19,584 bases of DNA from Deltaproteobacteria bacterium UBA5754 (lineage in GTDB: Bacteria; Desulfobacterota; Dissulfuribacteria; Dissulfuribacterales; UBA5754): the NCBI GenBank assembly GCA_002419025.1, contig DIFG01000077.1, positions 13,562 to 33,145 on the forward strand, written 5' to 3'. Shown here one piece after another: positions 15,860 through 19,584 of the stretch. The notes beneath the pieces were generated by a model, which was not told where the DNA came from, ran no database searches, and saw nothing but the letters and a program-made list of their open reading frames with translations. Within the stretch, counting starts at the first letter, position 1. Each line of letters opens with the position of its first letter. The position numbers were made by a program, and so were the translations under genes.

Positions 15860-16822
15860 CTATGGGGAGCGTCCTTTCTCCCGGAGCCTCGCGGTCACGG
15901 TCTCCATGTCCCATGGCATAGGAGTCTCCCATGCCATTCTTTCGCCCGTAACGGGATGGACGATGCAGAGCCTGTGGGCGTGGAGCATCTGGCGGGAAAT
16001 GGAGACGGGGCGTCCGCGAATATCCACGCGCGTTGGTCCTCCGTAGAGGGGGTCTCCGAGGAGGGGGCGTCCGATGAAACTCATGTGGGCCCGGATCTGG
16101 TGGGTCCTGCCGGTCCTGATTCTGACCACAAGGAGACTTGCCCCGGCAAACTCCTCGTGTACGCGCCATTCGGTCCATGCGTCCCTTCCGCCAGCAGGGA
16201 GAACGGCCATCCTCTTTCGATGGACGGGGTGGCGTCCGATGGCTCCCCGGATCTCCCCTGCGGTGGTCTTCATGTGTCCGGAGACAAGGGCGAGATAGGT
16301 CTTTTCCACCAATCCCGACGCGAACTGCCGAACGAGACCCGAGTGGCTCTCGTCGTCTTTTGCCACCACCATGATGCCCGAGGTGTCCTTGTCGAGGCGG
16401 TGGACGATCCCCGGACGCATCACGTCTCCGATGCCGCTGAGGTCGCTGCAGTGGTGGAGGAGTCCGTGCACAAGGGTCTTTTCCTCCCGCCCCGCTCCGG
16501 GGTGGACCGTGAGTCCAGCGGGTTTTTCAAGCACGATGATATGCCGGTCCTCATGGAGGACGGTGAACTCCACGGGGCTGGGGGAGAGGGAGAGGGGCGC
16601 TGGCTCGGGAATCGTTACTGCGACCGTGTCTCCTGACCTGATTTTGGCCCCTGGGCTCGTTTCCTCGCGCGGACCTATTGTGACATGAGAGCCTTCGATG
16701 AGACGCTTGATCCGGGACCGTGACAGGGTGGGGATCTTCTCGGCGAGGAATCTGTCGAGCCGCTTGCCCGAATCTTCAGTCGCGGCGGTGATGGAGTGCC
16801 TGGTCCCCGATGTGGCGTCCAT
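15860..16822 (-). CDS. RluD/RluA family 23S rRNA pseudouridine synthase
   Basis: It converts uridines to pseudouridine in RNA. Residues about 17-70 form an S4 RNA-binding domain (GKRLDRFLAEKIPTLSRSRIKRLI). The catalytic core carries HRLDKDTSGIMVVAK at 141-155, with D144 as the catalytic aspartate, then FASGLVEKTYLALV and the RTGRTHQIRAHM motif. At 320 residues with an S4 domain it fits the RluD type (helix 69 of 23S rRNA), but RluC-like specificity cannot be excluded. It starts 3 bases after the carD stop and in the same reading frame, with no well-placed SD (GGGAGG lies about 16 bases upstream, inside carD). Translation is thus likely coupled to carD. The stop is TAG at 15860-15862. Confidence 0.92.
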   Translation of the reverse strand: MDATSGTRHSITAATEDSGKRLDRFLAEKIPTLSRSRIKRLIEGSHVTIGPREETSPGAKIRSGDTVAVTIPEPAPLSLSPSPVEFTVLHEDRHIIVLEKPAGLTVHPGAGREEKTLVHGLLHHCSDLSGIGDVMRPGIVHRLDKDTSGIMVVAKDDESHSGLVRQFASGLVEKTYLALVSGHMKTTAGEIRGAIGRHPVHRKRMAVLPAGGRDAWTEWRVHEEFAGASLLVVRIRTGRTHQIRAHMSFIGRPLLGDPLYGGPTRVDIRGRPVSISRQMLHAHRLCIVHPVTGERMAWETPMPWDMETVTARLREKGRSP

Positions 16823-16825
16823 GGA

Positions 16826-17335
16826 TCATGCCGGAAATCCTCCCGCGACGTTGGAGACCGTGAACGCGGATTCGATCCATGCGGCCACGTCCTCTTCGTT
16901 CTTTTGCTGGGCTATGGAGATCTCTTTTACGAGGAGATTTCTCGCCGTGTCCATCATCTTTCGCTCTCCGAAGGAAAGGGGTTTGTCTTCTTGAAGGAGA
17001 AAGAGGTCGCGCAGCACCGAGGCAAGGTCAAAGATGGAGCCCGTCTTGATGCGTTCGGTATATTCTCTGTATCTGCGGTTCCATGTCTGGGGGGTGAATT
17101 CCACGTCCTTTTCCCGAAGGATGGCAAAGACCTTTTCGATCTCCTGGTCTGAGATGAGCTGACGCAGCCCCACCTGACCGGTATTGCTCTGGGGAATCAG
17201 AATCTTCATGTCGTTTTCGAGGATCCTCATGACGTAGAAGGTGTATTCGTCTCCGCCCACCGACTTTTTTTCTATCGCCTCGATCCGTCCCACTCCGTGG
17301 GCGGGATATACTGCAAGATCCCCCACTTTGAACAT
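16826..17335 (-). CDS. carD: CarD family transcriptional regulator
   Basis: CarD-type proteins bind the beta subunit of RNA polymerase and stabilise open promoter complexes. The N-terminal Tudor-like RNAP-interaction domain is clear in residues 1-60 (FKVGDLAVYPAHGVGRIEAIE, then EYTFYVMRILENDMKILIP). The helical DNA-binding part follows (about 65-165: NRRYREYTERIKTG, DLASVLRDLFLL, LSFGERKMMDTARNLLVKEIS). At 169 residues it is the ordinary bacterial size and looks complete; the long C-terminal extension of the myxobacterial CarD is absent. GGGAGG precedes the ATG and a strong promoter lies at 17362-17389. It is the first gene of a two-gene unit with the pseudouridine synthase. Confidence 0.95.
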   Translation of the reverse strand: MFKVGDLAVYPAHGVGRIEAIEKKSVGGDEYTFYVMRILENDMKILIPQSNTGQVGLRQLISDQEIEKVFAILREKDVEFTPQTWNRRYREYTERIKTGSIFDLASVLRDLFLLQEDKPLSFGERKMMDTARNLLVKEISIAQQKNEEDVAAWIESAFTVSNVAGGFPA

Positions 17336-17361
17336 GGAATTGCCTCCCTATAAACTCATTC

Positions 17362-17389
17362 ATAATAGCACAATCCCTGTCTTTGTGAA
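17362..17389 (-). promoter_or_regulatory. Promoter of the carD operon
   Basis: Minus-strand TTCACA (17389-17384, one mismatch to consensus) and TATTAT (17367-17362, one mismatch) are 16 bases apart. Transcription would start about 20 bases before the carD ATG, leaving room for the GGGAGG site. It is a good housekeeping-sigma promoter by sequence. Confidence 0.7.
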
Positions 17390-17437
17390 AGGTTCATGAA
17401 TCAGTGAGATATGCACTCAACCTTTCGATTTCGCAAA

Positions 17438-17527
17438 ATAAGCCGACAGCCGGGTATTTGTGGAGTGAGGCACCCATGGACGGGGGCTATTTGCCGCACG
17501 GAACAAATACTTCGGCCGTCGGCTTAT
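17438..17527. repeat. 90-bp imperfect palindrome between umuC and carD
   Basis: The left arm ATAAGCCGACAGCCGGGTAT with TTGT (17438-17461) pairs with the right arm ACAAATACTTCGGCCGTCGG with CTTAT (17503-17527). The outer ATAAGCCGAC and the inner TATTTGT match perfectly, and symmetry continues inward through GTG-x-GGCA. Its sequence is unrelated to the 6172-6295 element. It lies 38 bases beyond the umuC stop. On the minus strand it is followed by TTTTGCG, so it could end the umuDC transcript, but it is far longer than a normal terminator. The rest of this 230-base gap holds only the carD promoter. Confidence 0.85.
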
Positions 17528-17565
17528 GGATTCAGGAGGTTGTCTGCAGCCCCGGCGCTTGGCAT

Positions 17566-18843
17566 TCATCGCGCCCGAGGAAGGTCGCTCCATCTGGTAG
17601 TGTAGGCAGGGGAGAGGTTTCCAGCCTTCATGCGCCATCGTCCGTTGACCCCTTGCGCAGCATGAAAGACCGTCCCCCGTCCCATGCGGCGGTTGACGGC
17701 GTCCATGGTCCGCATGAGTCGGCGAGACCGGTCTTCCCGAGCAGGGTCGGAAGGCGTGAAGAGATCCCCTTGCGTGGGGCCGCACCGGGTCAGATCGAGG
17801 AGAAGGACACCTGCTTTCTGGTACCGGTAGCCCTTTCGAAAGATCCTTTTGAGGCCCGCGAGGGCTGCGCTGATGAGGATGGCCGTGTCCTGGCTGGGGG
17901 AGGGGAGGGAGGCGAGGGTCGTGTTCTGGTACCAGGCATCCCGGATGGTGAAGGGGCTCGTCCGGATGAAGGTCATGACCGCCCCTGCTGTGGAGCCCTG
18001 GCTTCTCAGCTTTTCCGCGGCCCGGGCCGCGTGGCTTGCTACCGCCTCCGCCATGTCCTGGTATTCGGTGACGCGGGTCCCGAAGGCGCGGGAGGCGAGG
18101 ATCTGTTTCCTCGGCGTCTCGACTCTGTCGAGGGGCAGGCAGGAGACGCCCCTGAGCTCCTGACAGATGCGGGCGATGACCACGCCGAATCTCCGCCGGA
18201 GGGACGGGAGATGGGCATCCCTGAGCCTTCCGGCCGTATCCATGCCGGCATCCCTGAGCTGAAGCCCCAGGCGGCCTGCTATGCCCCAGACGTCCTCGAT
18301 CGCGATCCGGTGGAGGATCTCGCCCTGAAGGGACGGATTCCGCATGTCGAAGACACCGTTCCATTTCGCGTCCTTCTTGGCGGTCCGGTTCGCGATCTTG
18401 GCGAGGGTCTTTGTGGGGGCGATCCCGATGGAGACCGGGATCCCGGTCCATTTCCGTACCGTCTCCCGAATGCACCGTGCATAGTCCGCAAGGTCCCTGC
18501 CTGGCATGCCAGAGAGATCGAGAAATGCCTCGTCAATGGAGTAGATCTCCATGTGGGGGGTGAAATCCGCGAGTGTCGCCATGACCCGCCGGGACATGTC
18601 TCCGTAGAGGGGGAAGTTGGAGGAAAAGACCCGGACCCCGTGCCTGTGGACGATCCCACGAACCTCATGAAACGGAGCCCCCATGGAGATCCCGAGGGCC
18701 TTGCTTTCCTCGGAGCGGGCGATCACGCATCCGTCGTTGTTCGAAAGGACGATGACAGGCACATGCCGGAGCGAAGGATCGAAGACGCGCTCGCACGAGG
18801 CGTAGAAATTATTGCAGTCCACGAGGGCGAAGGAGGGGGGCAA
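17566..18843 (-). CDS. umuC: DNA polymerase V catalytic subunit UmuC (Y-family)
   Basis: UmuC is an error-prone translesion DNA polymerase that works with processed UmuD' and RecA. Y-family signatures are complete: LVDCNNFYASCERVF at 7-21 with metal ligand D9, the UmuC-type VVLSNNDGCVIARS-like stretch at 31-44, SSNFPLYGDMS at 74-84, and YSIDEAFLDL at 101-110 with D104 and E105. Thumb and little-finger regions follow (SIGIAPTKTLAKIANR, DVWGIAGRLGLQL). The C-terminal KAGVLLLDL and QGDLF stretch is typical of UmuC. At 425 residues it matches E. coli UmuC. The start is a TTG four bases after the umuD TAG, with a weak AAGG site; no upstream ATG is available, so coupling to umuD is likely. Confidence 0.93.
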   Translation of the reverse strand: MPPSFALVDCNNFYASCERVFDPSLRHVPVIVLSNNDGCVIARSEESKALGISMGAPFHEVRGIVHRHGVRVFSSNFPLYGDMSRRVMATLADFTPHMEIYSIDEAFLDLSGMPGRDLADYARCIRETVRKWTGIPVSIGIAPTKTLAKIANRTAKKDAKWNGVFDMRNPSLQGEILHRIAIEDVWGIAGRLGLQLRDAGMDTAGRLRDAHLPSLRRRFGVVIARICQELRGVSCLPLDRVETPRKQILASRAFGTRVTEYQDMAEAVASHAARAAEKLRSQGSTAGAVMTFIRTSPFTIRDAWYQNTTLASLPSPSQDTAILISAALAGLKRIFRKGYRYQKAGVLLLDLTRCGPTQGDLFTPSDPAREDRSRRLMRTMDAVNRRMGRGTVFHAAQGVNGRWRMKAGNLSPAYTTRWSDLPRAR

Positions 18844-18847
18844 GGTC

Positions 18848-19441
18848 CTATACCTTGTGGAGGACGCTCGTCACCACGCCCCAGACAAGGAAATCCGCGT
18901 CGTCCCCCACGGGTATCGGGGGATATCTCGGATTTTCCGGAAAGAGGACAGGTCTGCTGTTACGGTATCCGAGCCGTTTCACAGTGAGCTCTCCGTTCAG
19001 GACCGCTACGACGACCTTGCCGTCCCTGGCCTCCAGGGAGCGGTCCACGACGATTACGTCTCCGTGGTGGATCCCTGCGCCGGTCATGGAATCCCCCTCC
19101 ACCCGGACGAGGAACGTGGCGGCCGGGTTCTTCACGAGATAGGCGTTGAGATCGAGCGCGGCCTCGAGGGAGTCGTCCGCGGGAGAAGGGAACCCGGCAG
19201 AGATCCGGCTCTCGTAGAGGGGGAGCGGCAGGGTGATGTTCGGCGTCGCGACCGGCATCATCCCGCCCGGCCCCTGAGTGGGACCACGACGCCGACGGTA
19301 GTGATCGAGAATGGCCGTGACCTCGGCAAGGAGGCCGCACGGGATGCGGACTGGCCGTGTCTCCTCGCCGTACATGCTTGTGCCCGGGGGACGTCCGGCC
19401 CCTGGGCGAGAACCGCCCCTTTTAGCCCTTTTCGTTTCCAA
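18848..19441 (-). CDS. umuD: UmuD-like autoproteolytic protein (S24 family) with a basic N-terminal extension
   Basis: Residues about 78-197 align with UmuD: cleavage site A82-G83 in SAGFPSPADD, catalytic Ser118 in EGDSMTGAGI, and catalytic Lys155 in GELTVKRL. RecA-stimulated self-cleavage should remove residues 1-82 and activate the polymerase V accessory subunit. Unlike E. coli UmuD (139 residues, about 24 removed), this protein has a long head. RGGSRPGAGRPPG at 8-20 is a basic, Gly/Pro-rich AT-hook-like motif. TRPVRIPCGLLAEVTAILDH at 28-47 has the strand-helix look of a ribbon-helix-helix DNA binder. The head may thus bind DNA, as in LexA or in repressor-type UmuD proteins. The start is TTG, supported by AGGAGG 8 bases upstream. 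It is first in the operon with umuC. Confidence 0.9.
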   Translation of the reverse strand: METKRAKRGGSRPGAGRPPGTSMYGEETRPVRIPCGLLAEVTAILDHYRRRRGPTQGPGGMMPVATPNITLPLPLYESRISAGFPSPADDSLEAALDLNAYLVKNPAATFLVRVEGDSMTGAGIHHGDVIVVDRSLEARDGKVVVAVLNGELTVKRLGYRNSRPVLFPENPRYPPIPVGDDADFLVWGVVTSVLHKV

Positions 19442-19474
19442 TGGATCGGCCTCCTATGGGCACAGGATATTTTT

Positions 19475-19496
19475 TTGATTCTTGTTCGGAAATCAA
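19475..19496. promoter_or_regulatory. Dyad operator candidate over the umuD promoter
   Basis: TTGATT (19475-19480) and AATCAA (19491-19496) form a perfect 6-bp dyad around 10 bases. It covers the -10 box and much of the spacer of the umuD promoter, the right place for repression. It does not fit the E. coli CTGT-N8-ACAG, Bacillus GAAC-N4-GTTC or alphaproteobacterial GTTC-N7-GTTC LexA boxes. The regulator is unknown; the UmuD head itself is a candidate. Confidence 0.5.
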
Positions 19497-19506
19497 AATA
19501 TGTCAA
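19478..19506 (-). promoter_or_regulatory. umuDC promoter
   Basis: Minus-strand perfect TTGACA (19506-19501), a 17-base spacer, then AAGAAT (19483-19478, four of six matches). The weaker -10 overlapping a dyad suits a repressible promoter. Transcription would start about 30 bases before the TTG start codon. Confidence 0.65.
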
Positions 19507-19514
19507 GGCCTTGC

Positions 19515-19543
19515 TTGACAAAGCAGGGGTCGGGGACCATAAT
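19515..19543 (+). promoter_or_regulatory. tRNA gene promoter, back-to-back with umuD
   Basis: Perfect TTGACA (19515-19520), a 17-base spacer and CATAAT (19538-19543, five of six). The tRNA begins 16 bases past the -10 box, a normal short leader. Its -35 lies only 8 bases from the umuD -35, so the two boxes form TGTCAAG-N6-CTTGACA. Confidence 0.8.
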
Positions 19544-19559
19544 GCCGGATCCAAAAAGG

Positions 19560-19584
19560 GCCGAGGTAGCTCAGTCGGTAGAGC
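19560..19584 (+). tRNA. 5' part of a tRNA, probably tRNA-Phe (cut by window end)
   Basis: The last 25 bases give an acceptor 5' strand GCCGAGG, the T8-A9 pair and a D-arm (GCTC-AGTCGGTA-GAGC). GCCGAGG followed by TAGCTCAG is typical of bacterial tRNA-Phe (matching CCTCGGC at the 3' end), but the anticodon lies beyond the window. Identity is therefore inferred; that it is a tRNA is near certain. Confidence 0.85.

Noticed and set aside
17438..17527. Integron attC site
   Set aside because: Its long stem-loop is superficially similar, but no RYYYAAC/GTTRRRY core pair lies at the ends and no integrase or cassette array is nearby.
17404..18987. Open frame of 527 codons on the plus strand opposite umuC
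   Set aside because: It covers a palindrome and the antisense of umuC and the end of umuD; no recognisable motif and compositional bias typical of a shadow frame.
19442..19510. Canonical LexA box upstream of umuD
   Set aside because: None of CTGT-N8-ACAG, GAAC-N4-GTTC or GTTC-N7-GTTC is present; only a single CGAAC half-site on the minus strand, inside the TTGATT dyad.

Overview
The window looks like a chromosomal segment of a GC-rich, Gram-negative, probably anaerobic bacterium. My best guess is a deltaproteobacterial or Desulfobacterota-type organism. The guess rests on a three-piece glutamate synthase rich in Fe-S clusters, a PilT pair, a CarD regulator, several Fe-S proteins and long imperfect extragenic palindromes. 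No rRNA or single-copy phylogenetic marker is complete enough to settle it. Coding density is high; most genes have clear Shine-Dalgarno (SD) sites, and three probably start with TTG.

Layout. (1) 101-5196, minus strand: a tight glutamate synthase operon, read as glutaminase subunit, FMN synthase subunit with ferredoxin clusters, then a fusion of the GXGXG domain with a GltD-like flavoprotein and a C-terminal ferredoxin. A strong hairpin follows at 48-72. (2) 5330-6073, minus: a TerC-family membrane protein just upstream of that operon. (3) 6074-6403: an intergenic region dominated by a 124-bp imperfect palindrome. (4) 6404-15756, plus: a run of seven co-oriented genes, namely pilT, a second pilT-like ATPase, a zinc-ribbon/pseudo-receiver protein, acetyl-CoA synthetase, galU, priA and a polytopic Fe-S protein. 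(5) 15757-15859: a degenerate relative of the palindrome, between convergent genes. (6) 15860-17335, minus: carD followed by an rluD-type pseudouridine synthase, with a good promoter before carD. (7) 17438-17527: a second, unrelated long palindrome. (8) 17566-19441, minus: a umuD-umuC polymerase V operon whose UmuD carries a basic N-terminal extension. (9) 19560-19584, plus: the 5' end of a tRNA, probably tRNA-Phe, whose promoter is back-to-back with the umuD promoter.

Working together. The glt genes should assimilate ammonium nitrogen by moving the glutamine amide to 2-oxoglutarate. The two PilT ATPases suggest type IV pilus retraction, with the small zinc-ribbon protein a candidate accessory or regulator. 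The most intriguing system is the umuDC locus: its UmuD looks like a self-cleaving protein with its own putative DNA-binding head, and a dyad lies across its promoter. That arrangement would suit a self-regulating SOS-type switch rather than a LexA-controlled operon.
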